DNA of 64,000 bases from Daphnia pulex (Eukaryota; Arthropoda; Branchiopoda; Diplostraca; Daphniidae). The notes under the pieces were generated by a model. That model was not told the DNA's origin. It saw nothing but the letters and a program-made list of their open reading frames with translations, and did not search any database. Location: assembly GCF_021134715.1 (NCBI RefSeq), contig NC_060018.1:8387501-8451500 (forward strand), in the 5' to 3' direction. The position numbers and the translations under genes are program-made. Within the stretch, counting starts at the first letter, position 1. Every line of letters begins with the position of its first letter. Below, in pieces: positions 1-12,561 of the stretch.

Positions 1-62
1 GGAATTATTTTTATAGATTGTATTCTTGTTTCTGCTGCTAACTTTCATATTTTTTTTGCCAG

Positions 63-1647
63 GGAGAGGCGTTTCCTTCAGTCAACCTCGGCCCAGAAAA
101 AGCAGATACAAGCTCAGGATTCGTTGGTCTAGAACAACCTCTGCAAATGCTGAAAGCCGTACCATTTTTTGACACCCCATTGCAGCCTTCGGACGAAGAG
201 AAAATTCGCGTCTCGGTTCATAATTATACTCGCGCTCTCAAACGAAACCGTGGTACATATTGCATTTCTTTTTTAAATTAAATAATTCGTGTTAGGCATA
301 ACTTTGCAGACGAGCGTTAAAAACTGTACAGATAGGAATAAATTAATACTATAGGCTTTCCTGTTTGGGAATAACAATAGAAATGCTACGCAATTCGTTA
401 CATTGTAATTCTTTTCATTTTTACATTTTCATACTTCTGGGAAACTACCAAACTCATTTCGTTACTCGGGATCGAGGCGGTGTACCATAGTTTGAATATT
501 TAAATGAATTTCAATTCTCCGGCGGTTTTTTTAGGTCGTTCTATCATGAAAATAGACCGAAAAATTAACACAGAATAATCAATCAAAATCCCGTGAGCTT
601 TAAAACATTTGATGGTCGATATATTTTTATTCTTAATACATTTATTAATATGCAATGCTATTATGATTTTCTACTAACGAAAAATAATCATTTCTCGTTT
701 CCATTTTTTGCGATACAAACAGTCCAGAAGAAGAAGTTGTTAGACTCTCAAATGGCTATGGCCAAAGAAGAAAACTTTATGAAGCTGGACATTAAATTGG
801 CCGCTCGATGGTGGCTTGCTCCAGGTGGCCGTAACTTTGGACTGGCGATAGAAGTAGAAGACACAGATGGTCAGCGCAAGCCAGTTACTCGCTTTTTCCG
901 ACCACGTAACTGCTCTTCTGAAATTGAAGGTAACAGATCATCGATTTTTGTTTGTTGTTGATTTTTTTGTGCCACACAGATCCCCATTTGATGTACGGAG
1001 GGATATCCTATTAAAATAGCATATATGACTTTACCTGTTTGCGCACAGGTTCCATCCGATCCGACGAAATTTTAGACCCAACAAACGTCGTTTCGCCTGT
1101 TCTTGAGCTGACAGTCATTGAAATGCCCGAAGGTAGGAGTGTGTTCGAGATACCATCAAGTGTCATCAAAGGCCGATTTGAAGAAACGGAAAGCGTTGGA
1201 AGTGAATATATCGACACACTGAGTGAAATAATGGAAGAGCCGACATTGCGAAAGCATCGACACCAGCACTCGAGTCGTATTATTCACACTTCCCAGGAAG
1301 AGCAGGCGGACGAAGCAGTTTTCCGAATAAACAACAAAACATTGAAGAGTGACTTTGCGTCCAGCCCCACCACAGTAGGGAAGCACAGGACTTCACATCG
1401 CACGAGCAATCAGACACCAAACCATCGTCCGACCTTATCTCCAGTACCGACCTTAGCCACTCTGGAAGATCATGATCTTTTACGAGAGATTGAAGAAGAA
1501 GAAACGATTTGGCCCGAGGTTGACGAGTCACGCAACCTGTTACGCTCTACCAGCATTTTCTTGCAGAGAATGATGCAACAGCCACCACAACAGCATAATT
1601 CGAAGATGACACATTTTTCCCGGACTAAAGACAACAGAAAACAATAG
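63..1647 (+). CDS. Partial gene, possible TGF-beta-propeptide-like protein
   Basis: Exons are inferred at about 63-253 (5' incomplete), 723-929 and 1049-1647. Exons 2 and 3 join cleanly in phase (GAAG|gtaaca ... cacag|GTTCC). I could not place the exon 1/2 join in phase, so another exon or splice site may be missed. Exon 2 encodes a stretch around ARWWLAPGGRNFGLAIEVED. Its pattern (hydrophobic-W, then N-F/H-G-L, then alternating hydrophobic residues and D-G) resembles TGF-beta/BMP prodomains. Exon 3 adds a beta-strand-like segment (PVLELTVIEMPEGR), then polar, His/Glu/Gln-rich sequence to a stop. No cysteine-knot mature domain follows before the stop or in the next 4 kb. This may therefore not be a ligand, or it may be a truncated one. 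The family call is tentative; that the ORF is coding is more secure. Confidence 0.35.
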
Positions 1648-4600
1648 ATATCTAATTCACTTGATTCCCCAGTGACTCGAGACTCGATTCTAGAAAGAAT
1701 GATAAAAGAACAAAAAGAAAATAGAGTTTTTTTTTGGAAAGCGCCATGTAAAAATATAAATTAGACTTACTGGGATGGGAATCCTGGTATCCACTATCGA
1801 AAAAAATCCTCACATCCCACTCCTCGCCTGCCTGCTTTAGAACGTTCCCGTCTTGTCCCATACCTCTTAGAAATCATATCCCTTAATCAGATACCCAAGT
1901 TTAAAGTTCCATGTAAAAAAATACAAATACAATAGTAATATATAAGTAAATAATAATAATAACAATAATAATAAATAAAAATAAAAATAGATTTTAATTT
2001 GACTCGTTGTAACCGATTTGTCGACTATGGTTTATCTTTTGCCCATACCATGTAAATCAAATTTTTTTTCGAATGGCAAAATAAGTGTCGCACTTACTAC
2101 ATTAACTAAAACTACCATCTGCGTCCTAGACTAGATTGCAACTGTTTAAAAACCGTGGCCAACCATTCCTTACCTAATAGGTATTCTCTCAATATTTTAA
2201 AACCCAGATAGTCTCGCGAATAGATTATGCCAAACGCCATTGATGGCTAAGATTTGACGATTTATTTTCCCCAATAGTTCATCATTCTTCATTATATTAT
2301 GATATTCTCGACATTAAATATCTGGTTTGATTTGTTATTTTGTAATGCCATAGAGATAACGTACAACCCTAATTGCGCTGTACTGAAATTGAGCCGCTTC
2401 TGTACCACACTATTTCATCTCATCTACACTCGCCACAGCCTTTTCAAATTTATCAATTGAACAGATGTTGGCTATGTACATATGTCAAGAAAATAATTTG
2501 CGAACAAGGTATTGCGTGTTGCCCTATGATAATTTATATACAAAACTTAAAAAGATTAAATAATCCAAATCGATTTAATGAATATTGTCTCTTCAACGTT
2601 ACGTTCTTGTAAAACTTCTTTCTTTCACAATCCCCTAGTTCTTGTTACTTATTTGATATTGTTGTACGGTATTTTTATGTGAATAAACGTCAAAACCTAC
2701 ACTTTAAATATTTAAAACAATCATTAAAACTCTTACTAATTCCTAAAAAAAGTAATGTCTGTCTTTTGGGTATTCTGGGAAACTCAAAAGTCTGTGTTTT
2801 GTGTGAATCAATCTAAATGGAATTATGGAGTAACAGCCACAATCTTCACTCTTAAGAAGCAATCTATCCCTCAAGTGTCCTAAGTCCCCTCTTTTTGGTG
2901 TAGGATTTTTCTGGAAAAGAATCCCGAAAGGACTAAGGCATTCCGGAATGGGTTAATTAGTTATATATAAAATAACACATTGTGTTTATTTCGAGAATTT
3001 GATTGATCAAATTGCAATCGAAAGATTTCGGGATTCGTTTCAAATTACTACCTAGTTTTGACAAATAAAAATTGATTCGGCTTTTTCTTTGGTATAATAC
3101 CTCTCCCTTAAAACCACTTAAAACCACAGGTCCATTTCACGATTTCATTTTGTGGAAAAATAGCTAGTAAAATTTGAAACCAGGTTGCCAACAATAATGT
3201 AAAAATTGCCATTCGAATTTGCAGTCGTAAAAAATGCATAGAGAACTTTATTGCTTCGTCTTCTTGTAACGTGTTCTTTAAAACCTGTAACCAAAATGGT
3301 TCTGTCAAGATTTGAGATTTGACGTGACCATATAAAATTGTTGACTACAACTCCGGGGCTGTATATAAAGGGGAGGATCGCCTGTCTCAAGGCAAGTAGA
3401 TCATGGTAGGGTTCACAGAATTATACCTGGTTACAGCAAGAATTCGTCCAACAAATACAAATTAGCTTAAAGTTTTTAAGATGATTAGCACTTAATCGCG
3501 GTACATTCAACAATGGTAAAAAAGCCCATAAATTCTGCGTTGAGTGATGTTATTTGCTACGTTACTTTGTTTAGTTGCAATTAAATAAAATCTAGAAATA
3601 TATTTTGTGGGGAATTCTGGTAAGGCATAAAAGGAATATTTTTGACAGTCTAGAACCAATAAGCGTGGCTTAAGCAGAAAATTTTTAACGTCACTTAGTC
3701 GCACAGTAGTCGAGTAGCAAAAAAGTTAAACTGTTTCTTAACTTTATTTTTTTCTCAACCTTTGACGTCTTCAAATTTTTAATAATACCATTCAAAAGAG
3801 AGTAGATTTCTCGTTCTAACGGTACCAACTTTTGTATTAAAAATTACTTTTTTAGATACCATAAAATCAATAACACATTTTTTCCAAAATACCACGTCAT
3901 CTTTTTAGAGACAGAGAAAAAAGGCGTTTTATTTTCATAATAATATTTAAATAATAAATAAATAATAATATAAATAATACTTTAATGAAATTAAATTTTG
4001 AGTCCTTGTTCTTTTTTTCGAGAAGAGCAGGACGTACTTTATTCGATATGATTTTTTGGACACCAAACCAGTCTAACAATTTTAAGAGTGATCGTTGCAT
4101 CGATGCATCGAAGTTATAAATGCATTTTTATCATAGGACGGCCAAGATATTTTATGGTCGACGGCAACATTTTACTGTCTATTTCAAATATCTCGACTTC
4201 CACAATTAATCTTCTCTATTTCTTTGGACGCGATGTTAGTATTTTTCTTAGCAGTCCACAAGTAGACTTTTTTAAAAGTAAACGTAGTTTTTGCATTAAA
4301 GGGTGTTGTCGGTTGGGTAGGTGTGTTAGACGAAGGAATTCTTTGGTGTGTAGAAGTTGGCTGCAGCCCATTTGAAACGAATCTTTGTGCTATTTTCCTA
4401 GTACAAAATTGATAGTGCACAAACAGTAAAATGTTTGATTATCATGTAGGGTTAATAATCAATGAAAATTGTCTACTTCAATTCAAGGAAATAACTTCTG
4501 GAAAAAAATGTACGAGCCTAGTCTCCTTCGAAATAGCACTGTCATCGTCACTAATTTCGCAAACAGACGACAGTGCCCAATACTGAATCAGACACAGGTT

Positions 4601-6520
4601 CCACTCAGACAGACAGTCAGTACACAAGAACCTACAGGAATAGAGGGGGGTTCATTTTATATATGGATTCAATGTGGCTTTAATATTTTGTCATACGTCT
4701 TTAATAGTCGTCAGCTTAGCGTCATTTCTTAGGATTATTTCGACTATGGGGCATTCAAGCAAAACCAATCGTGACAATATTATTCATTACCAACTTTCGT
4801 TTTCAACAATGATTGTCCTTCAGAACTTCAGTTTAGTGGTTGATTATTCTCTTTTCATAGTGGATGTTATGCTTCATATTGATTGCCATACATCTCGGTC
4901 AAAACCAACAATGATCAAGGTAATTCGGCAAGACGTTTTTTTCGTGTCCAAGTCGTCCAAAATAATGACCCAATCAAAAATTTTGGTCAACTTGGCATTT
5001 GTCAAAACTTAAATGTAAAAAAATTGGGCAACTCGAGCAAATGCAGTTTAAATATTTTTTTTATTATAAGACCTTAGTGACGAAAAATGACAAGAAAAAC
5101 TCGGTGAAAAATATGCAAGACAGAAAGGCGGAGTAATTTCATGTATAAATGTATAAAAATTAATAAGTTATCGAAATTGCAGTAGTCTGGATCCAATCTT
5201 TGATAGACTAATCTACATTTTTGTAAATTTAAATTACCACAACGAACTTAGGAAAGTTTTTAAAGTAAATCCTTTGTTGCACAAGGTTCTTCCAACTTGA
5301 TACAAAATATTGCCAAGTAATTAGATTGAAAGAATTCTTTGTTGCAAAAAGACCATTGCAACTGCGATCCATGTTCTTTATATAAATTATACACGCCATT
5401 CCCAAGAAGACATTGCAAACAATGAAACCCACGCTCTTTGATAGTCAAACCCGGAAAAACTTCTCGTAATGCCCACATACATTTTCTTGAAGTCGCCCAT
5501 AACTTCTTGCAAGGCAAATTATTTTAATGAATGTCATCTTTTATAAATTCCAAAACGGCTTTTAACCCCCCCCCCCTCACTGCCCTTCTGCTCATGAGAA
5601 CCTAAGGCAAAGCCATTTGCTTTTATTCGTACTACTTTTTCTTGGCATTCTAAACTTTAAGAAAGACACGGATGCCAAAAGTTGCATTGGCTTTTTGACG
5701 ACGAGTCTCGATGCACCGTTAAGGTACCATCTCTTCATCATTCGCCTTAGCAATTGCAATTGTTTTCATACTTGGCAAAGACTATTTTTTACATATGGCG
5801 ATATTAAATTTGCATATACAAAATGGGCAGAATGAGAAAAAAATTATTGTTCTCTAAGGCGTAATTCGAGAGAGTAATTGCCAATCGTTCACCTGCTATA
5901 ATAAATAAAAAGCGAATTGTGAAAATTATTATTATTTAAATAATCCCACATAAAGAAATTGGTCTGCGTAAACTTTAAAGGTTAACCCTTGCGATGATAT
6001 TGAGAATAAATTGAATAAACTTATTCACAAGATTTATGACAAAATGTTTACCTCCTAGAATGCTTTGAGACTCATTCATGTCCAAATGTTAAATGCTTTA
6101 ACACTTTCTTTATTTTCCTGTGTATTATAAATCCGAGTCTATAACCGACTTGTATGTAGACTGATGTTAAAGGGGTAACTAAAATAATTCTTTGGAAATT
6201 AACATAAAAAAACATTTCTTGTAAGCTCTAATGTGGCCAAGAGTAAGACTTAATCAAACATTATAGCCGTGCTTTTGTCCTAAATAAAATTTAACGCATT
6301 CCATTCTGTTTCAGAATTTATATTACTTAAATACCATGAAACCACAAGCAATATTACACTTTTATTGTTTCAAATAAATACTGAGACATCGAATAATAAA
6401 TAAGAACAGCAGATATTTGAAAATTCTGCAATTCTTGTTTTTAGCCGTTGTCTTGACTACGGAGCAGTTTTATCAATGCTACAGACAAGCAATCAAATAA
6501 ATATTATTTTTCCAAACATA
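1648..6520. other. AT-rich intergenic region, no supported gene
   Basis: Only short ORFs occur, none with a recognisable motif. An A/T simple-sequence tract (AATAAT and AATAAA units) lies near 1930-1995 and a run of ten C at about 5567-5576. A TATATAAAG box near 3362-3370 is followed by an ATG at 3403, but the reading frame closes after about 20 codons and no convincing second exon was found. Confidence 0.5.
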
Positions 6521-6823
6521 TTAACCAAACAGCCATCCAGGAAATCTATTCCTCTTTGCCATCATCTGAGATTCAACGTCACGACTGAATCTAGTTATGC
6601 GATAATTGATAATGGGATAGTTTTCCGTGTACTCATGTTGTGCTGATACCAATAGTACACATACGGCAACGAAGACAAAAAGAATCAACATACCCTATTA
6701 GAGATCAAAAAATTATTATTTGTTGTTACAATATAGCTCTAATAATGGAATTAGGTATATAAATTCTTATATCTATGACAATAATTAAAAGCGAAAAATT
6801 TTCTAGTCAGTTACCTTGATCAT
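6521..6823 (-). CDS. Small secreted peptide, putative amidated neuropeptide-type precursor
   Basis: A two-exon gene too short for ordinary ORF calling. Exon 1 (6823-6815) encodes only M-I-K and ends AAG|GTAACT. A 120-bp intron ends in AG at 6696-6695, and exon 2 (6694-6521) runs to TAA, giving 60 residues. The N-terminus (MIKGMLILFVFVAVCVLLVSA) is a typical signal peptide. The 39-residue remainder is polar and has no cysteine. It ends MMAKRNRFPGWLFG-stop: a dibasic Lys-Arg followed by eight residues and a terminal Gly. That is the classic layout for prohormone cleavage and C-terminal amidation, predicting an amide of NRFPGWLF. A TATA box lies upstream on the same strand. I do not recognise the peptide family. 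It could instead be another small secreted, for example cuticular or immune, protein. Confidence 0.6.
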
Positions 6824-9800
6824 GTTGAAATTTTTTGATTATTTTCTTCTGTTTAGTTGATTAGTATTGCTAAGCCAACTGATGTCTGGTGATGAAAAGC
6901 GAAATTTTACGCTCTTTATATACACATCGCCGTTAACGTATCACCCGCACAAACCCTTTCTCTCATTTTAAGTGACAATTATTTGATTTTTTAAGGTCTG
7001 GAATTTCCAAGTTAGTTGAAGGACAATGGGATTACCCAACAGATATAGTCAATTGCTGAATGCAACTACGAACCTATGTTAGCGATATTGTGACGTAGTA
7101 GTTGTTTATCTTTCAAACCTGTTTTGAAATGAGTGACCCACTTATTTGGGTTTTCCCAATATGCTGTTTGAACATAGACAGAACTACATTTAACTCCAAT
7201 TGAAGAAATTGTAGTATCATCGTACATTTTTATCAAACTAACTACCTACTATACCCAAAAATCTTCAAGAAAACCTATTTTGGCATTATGTCTTATCACT
7301 GAGCATACAATTCAATCTTAGGTGAACCGAAGGTTTTCAGTTTCCGTATTTGAAACCGCTTTAAGGCAAACTTAGAGGTTGCATATTTGGGGAAAATTTC
7401 GCAAATCCGATGTCATTATAAATATACCACAAAATAGATGAAAATATGCTTAACTTAATGAACACTTAACACACAACTTAATGAAAGACAAGACATAATT
7501 CGAACTTGTTTTTACTTAACCAGTCCTCATTTTTTAAAACCCGCTTTGACAAAAAAGCCGTAGCTTTTCCAAACGGAAACGTTGCATTACCTACCCAGGT
7601 ATTTAGAATTTCGTTTTACTTTTCTAGTTAGTGATTTTACATTGCATCTAATGTTTCAGTGTGATTAACTATTTTGAATATTCACTGATGCGATGAGTTT
7701 TTCTTCCTTTTACTTTTTCAAAAATGAATTTCCTAAAATTACGGCTTTAGACTGCTGCATTGCTGATTCGATTAACAATCTTCGGAATTCTGCTCGAAGA
7801 AAAAAAAACAGGAGAGATATTGGGAAATGACAAAAAGAAATGAAGAATGTGTTAAATACAAACGAGTCAGAAGAGGCCCCATTTATGCAACTGGTTGTAA
7901 TTCATTCCATTTAAAATCACTGTGGAATTGTTTGTATATTTGGAATAAATTTTAACACAATTTTCAGCTTCAGTATATTTTCTACCTAGATTTATATTCG
8001 TCCACCCTTAATTTTGAAATTGATTGATACTATTTGCTGGCGGCTTGTCTCTGAAAAATTTAAGTCTGACATGGTGTAAAAGTCACCATTTGAAAATTGA
8101 ATTCGTATTAAATGCATATGAAACAAATTGCATCTTCTGCTTGACACGTGTTATTTAATTTTTGAAATATTACCAGTAACCAAAATGACCCAGCCTACAT
8201 TCAGGCAAGGAGGGTAAGAGGTGACTCAGCTACAAGTCTCAAGGCATGGAGCTTCATGGAACAAGTGGCCTTCAGGCTGGGCTCCACAAATACCATTTCT
8301 ACCTATTAGCCACAGAAAGAATTCCTCCTATGAATACATATTCAACATTATTCGTTTTACACACTGCTGGTGCATTCGTCAGAGTAAATATCAAAGTTTT
8401 ACTCAGTTGTTAAACACAAAGTTTACCTTCAATACTTGTTTCAGACCAGGGTCATCACAAGCCTTGGATGGGGAGCTCAAAGAGAAACGCTTCTGTCCAA
8501 ACCTAGCGTCTGGTTCTTATAAGGAACCGAGGGCAAAGAAGGCAAAACCAAAATAATAGAAAAAGCAATGTGAGCTTTTCAAATCAAATTGCAATTAGCA
8601 TATGTGGACGATTGACGACTTTTAACAAATGTCCGGCTTGAGTTTGTTCCAGTCCCCCCCCAAACGCGTTGCAGACAATTGCCCCCAACCAATGCCTCCC
8701 GAAATTCATTAATTAGTCCCACCACAGAAAAATACCCGGTATTTAAATCAAATAGCTTGATTAAAATTATAGAGAGGGTGGTGTGATCACCCCATAGGAT
8801 TTGGCCATAAGATTTTGTCCTCGGTTATGCATACTTATGGTAGTGACACTTCTTTTAAAAGAAGAACAAAACCAAACAGTGTTGCTAAAAAAAAAACAAT
8901 AATTTGAATTTGTAATAAAAAATTTTCATTGAAAAATAGAAAAAACCCGGAAGAAGAAGCACGAAGGAAAACTTCGACTCAAACCCAAGACTTCAGAAAG
9001 GGTATATCCGCCCGAAAAAACTTAACATCGACAAGGCCTCGGCATTACTCTAAATGAAAGCATGCGAAATATTCGGAAAGAGGCTAATTCTCCAACCATT
9101 GCCCATCTTAATTCCATCCCTTTGCCGGCCAATGTTACAATTAAGACGTCAGACAAGGACGTTTTGGCATCTTAATCGGGAATACATCAAATATCCAGGA
9201 AGGTGTCCACAGCTGACTAGAAGTTGGCACACAAAGCAAAAACAAACATTGTTTTTTAGACCTTAATTTTACATGTAAGAACTTGGAGAATCACTGTAAA
9301 AAGCGAATCCTGCTTTACATGTCTTCACTGGATGCGACTACACCCCAGCTTTTTCAAGAAAAGCCAAAACTCGTCCTTTATCCATTCTTGAACAGAATAT
9401 TAAATTTCAAGAAGCGTTTTCTCGCTGGGTCAAAATAAGATTATAAAGAAAACGCGCTCAAGATTATAGAGAAATATGTTTCATGGCGAATGATGACGAG
9501 TCAGATGGTTTCTTGTCCGTTTACGGCAAATTTACGAAAATACGCCGTCAGGCTTACAAATCGCTGTCTGATTACATTAAAGCCTCAGAGTTTCATGCCT
9601 GATTTTATCTAAACTGATTCTATTTAATATTATTTAAATTTTAAGCTTAGTTCTTGAGTTGATTTTTATGAGGTAAATTTTCGAAAAAATCGATAATTTT
9701 CCCGATTTTTTATCTCTTTCTGCACCCAAACGCCCCATCACCCATCACCCAAAAGTTATGCTTATGAGGTAAATCTCTTTCATTGTGGCTCCCGGACTAC

Positions 9801-10214
9801 ACTTTTGATACTATACTCTCTCAGTGAAGCTACATAAACAAGACTTGTTTGTGAAAATTGCACTTACATACACAATATACACAAACATAACACGCATAAG
9901 AGACCTTAATAATGAAACGAATAAAACAAAATGTTGCAAACATACAGAAAGATGTTTTAAATAATGGAAGATGATGGAGATGAACCAATCTCAACTTCCA
10001 TGAAAATGAGAAGCAAATCTTGACATCATGGCATAATTTTTTATTTTGCCGGATCGCGCTTTTCCTCTTCTCTTTTGAGTACCAATCTATGCTTCTCTGC
10101 GAATCCCAAGGCCGCATGATATGATTTTATTTTCATATTTCAACCGTTAATATCTCGGAAAAAAAGCCACAAATAATGAAACAGTTTTGGATAACTGTAC
10201 GTAGAGGGGGAGAT
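6824..10214. other. Intergenic region, possible decayed coding remnants
   Basis: No gene is supported. An ORF of 111 codons (8221-8556, plus) and discontinuous protein-like stretches at 8180-8720 and 8940-9600, interrupted by stops in every frame, look like decayed coding DNA, possibly an old retroelement. I could not assign a family. A 40-codon ORF starts at 9484 (MANDDESDGF...) with no recognisable motif. Confidence 0.4.
6911..6925 (-). promoter_or_regulatory. TATA box of the small peptide gene
   Basis: On the minus strand the sequence reads TATATAAAGAGC. About 40 bp downstream is an arthropod-type initiator (ATCAGTTG, around 6883-6876), followed by an A-rich 5' leader of about 55 bp to the ATG at 6823. 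This supports a focused pol II promoter for the two-exon peptide gene. The TATA-to-initiator distance is slightly longer than the usual ~31 bp. Confidence 0.5.
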
Positions 10215-10281
10215 CACCCAGCCGCCAGCGCATACACAACCAGTCAACCATACACAATTTGTATGCGGCGGCGGCTGGGTG
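10215..10281. repeat. Short inverted repeat (hairpin)
   Basis: CACCCAGCCGCC-A-GC...CATACACAA at 10215-10239 is matched in inverted orientation by TTGTATGCGGCGGCGGCTGGGTG at 10259-10281, with a spacer of about 20 bp. The arms share the word AGCCGCCGCATACA with the terminal inverted repeats of the 164-bp element at 11912-12075, so it may be a related minimal MITE. Confidence 0.65.
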
Positions 10282-10435
10282 AACTATAGCGTAATCGGTG
10301 ATTTTGAAAAACTGAATAACTTAATAATGCTAAAACATATTGGCAAACAAATTTTACAATCTTAAACGTTATTTTACTATTTTTGTAGACCAATATAACC
10401 ATTTCCGTACATAACGTGGAACAATGAATTTACTT

Positions 10436-11742
10436 AGGGACTGTCCGCCATAAGGGCTTTTGTAAACAGCTTTCGGTGACTTGACAGATGTTAAGCATAG
10501 TCCCTCACGATTAATTGTATTATAAGAACATCGTTCATCCCATCATCTTTAAACTTAGCAGTATGATTATGAAGATGATCAGGAACATTTTTTAGTTGTA
10601 AAAATAATGTTTTTCCCGTAAATTCATTAGATTGTGCTACTTTTTCCAAATTTTATATTTTATATTGCTGCATGTTTGTTGAAATAGTAAATATTAATAT
10701 TTCCAAAAAAGGTTTTGATTTTTAAAAGGGTCTGTTAGGGTGGTATCCCTCATATTGTCATCCTACACCGTCATCCATCGAAAGGGAGAAAAGGAAAGTA
10801 TGAAAAAAGGGGGCTCCGGAAGTATTTCCAAGTAGTTCTCCCCCTTCAGGGCCGGCCCAACCGCTAAGTAAGGCAAAGCTTCCGAAGCTCGCCGAAAGGA
10901 GCAGCGCAGTCAAATTCGTCGTCTTAGGAGGGGGAAAAATGTCGACTGCTGGACTTTACACAGAGTAACCCATCTCCTTATCTCTTGTTGCTCCCAAAAA
11001 GGGGTTATGATTAGCAATTTTATGAACGGAAGTAAGCGAATGGCAACTTGGTATAGCGGATTAGCGTTGGATTCTCATGTGATTAGTCGTAGATTCATGT
11101 CAATATAGTTTATATTCTTTTTTTTTCAAAAATGTTTCCTTGTTTTTTCTATATTTTTAAAGCGAAATAGATGGAATGCCAAGATTCTGTAAAAAATGCG
11201 AGTTTTTTCACACATTTTAAAACAAAATCTGAATTTGTTTTCTTTGACGAGGACCTGTTAGAACGTGTTCAAACATATTTCTTGAAAAATCCGCAAGTTG
11301 TCACTCATGCATGCATATAAGGGAGAGTATTCGGATGAAGCCTTATGGACATTTCCTATTAGTGGAGTCAAGATATGAAAAAAGGGGGGTTACCGGGAAC
11401 AAATTGCAACACCAAATATTTTTCATGAGCTTTGTTATTACTATAATTTTAGATTTGTTGTAAAAACCCTCCTCAGAAATAATAATTTTTACTTTAAAAA
11501 ACTAGAAAACAAAATGTAAAAATTAGAAAATGTATTAGAACTGTGATAAGAAATAAAAATAATTTTTTTTACAGCAAATAAATATTTCCCGTCTTTTTAT
11601 TGATCAGAGTTTCAATTTTTAATGTTATAGCTTTAACGATGTTTTAGTAATTAAATATGCTGTGAGGGACCATGCCTCAAATTTTATGAAATCACCAAAA
11701 GGTGTTTAGTGTTTACAAGGGACCTTATGGCGGATAGTCCCT
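10436..11742. mobile_element. MITE-like non-autonomous DNA element with ~75-80 bp terminal inverted repeats
   Basis: The left end (10436-10509) reads AGGGACTGTCCGCCATAAGG..., then TGTAAACA, GGTGA and ...TAGTCCCTCA. The right end (11662-11742) carries the same words in inverted order: TGTGAGGGACCATG..., TCACC, TGTTTACAAGGGACCTTATGGCGGATAGTCCCT. Each terminal repeat also has GGGAC-type words at both of its own ends, so each arm can partly fold back on itself. No transposase ORF lies between the ends. No unambiguous target-site duplication was seen, so superfamily and exact ends remain open. Confidence 0.7.
11041..11105 (+). repeat. tRNA-like (SINE head-like) segment
   Basis: GGTATAGCGGATTAGCG resembles a pol III A box. 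About 35 bp downstream, GTAGATTCATGTC resembles a B box. The spacing fits a tRNA-derived SINE head, but the sequence does not fold as an intact tRNA. It lies inside the inverted-repeat element and may be a nested SINE fragment. Confidence 0.3.
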
Positions 11743-11911
11743 CCGTAAACTCATTATATCTAGTCATGTAGTTGTCCTAAAATTTTGATCTTTTGTACAA
11801 AATTAGTTAAGATATCAATTTTCCTAAATTTAAAAGTCGTTTTTAAAAATATTTAATAGCTCTTTAGTTTTTTATTGAGAAAGTTCGCAGAAAAAAGTTA
11901 TTTGCCGCTAT

Positions 11912-12075
11912 GGTTCATAAAAAAGCCGCCGCATACAGGTGGCGTTTCGTTTCACGTTTCGTAAAGAAAAACCAAAAACCTTTCGGTGAAGAAGACGGTT
12001 CAAGAAAACCAAAAACCTTTCGTAAAGAAACAAACAACCAAACGCCATCTGTATGCGGCGGCATTTTTATGAACC
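11912..12075. mobile_element. 164-bp MITE with 36-bp terminal inverted repeats
   Basis: GGTTCATAAAAAAGCCGCCG... at 11912-11947 is matched in inverted orientation at 12040-12075, with only two or three mismatches over 36 bp. Between the arms is a partial tandem duplication containing ACCAAAAACCTTTCG twice. An apparent 72-codon ORF across it is a by-product of the repeats. No clear target-site duplication was seen. Confidence 0.7.
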
Positions 12076-12561
12076 AGAGGGGAGAAAAATTGTTTTCAGC
12101 CTCCTTTACTTTCCGTTCTGAGTTTTAAGAATTTTACAGGGGCGATACTGGTCTCTGAGTTATCAAACAATTTAAAAAATACCGCGCTATGATACAGATC
12201 GATTTCTATCAAACAAATCGACACATAGCTTCTCGCAATTTCTCCAGGCCTAGGTCGCGATACTTCATTGATTTACTTTTTTAACTCAATTTTATTGGTC
12301 TCTTATTTTGGATCGATTTACAATCAATAAATGTATGGCAGTTCTTGAAATAATAGCTGAAAATTGGTCCGACAAGTTTATTAAATTACTATTTTATCTG
12401 ATCTTATTTAATAAACGACATAGTTCTTTAATGCTCTGAACATCGGAAGAATTCAACGTCGACGGCCAAAAGCACAAAAGAAATTGTGTCTTGTGGATTT
12501 TGAGAATTTTCCACTTCTGTACGGTTAATATTGAGGGACGAATCAAACATGACGGCAAAAA

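Noticed and set aside
3361-3470. TATATAAAG followed by ATG (3403) as a second small peptide gene
   Set aside because: The frame closes after about 20 codons, and no in-phase second exon with a signal peptide was found.
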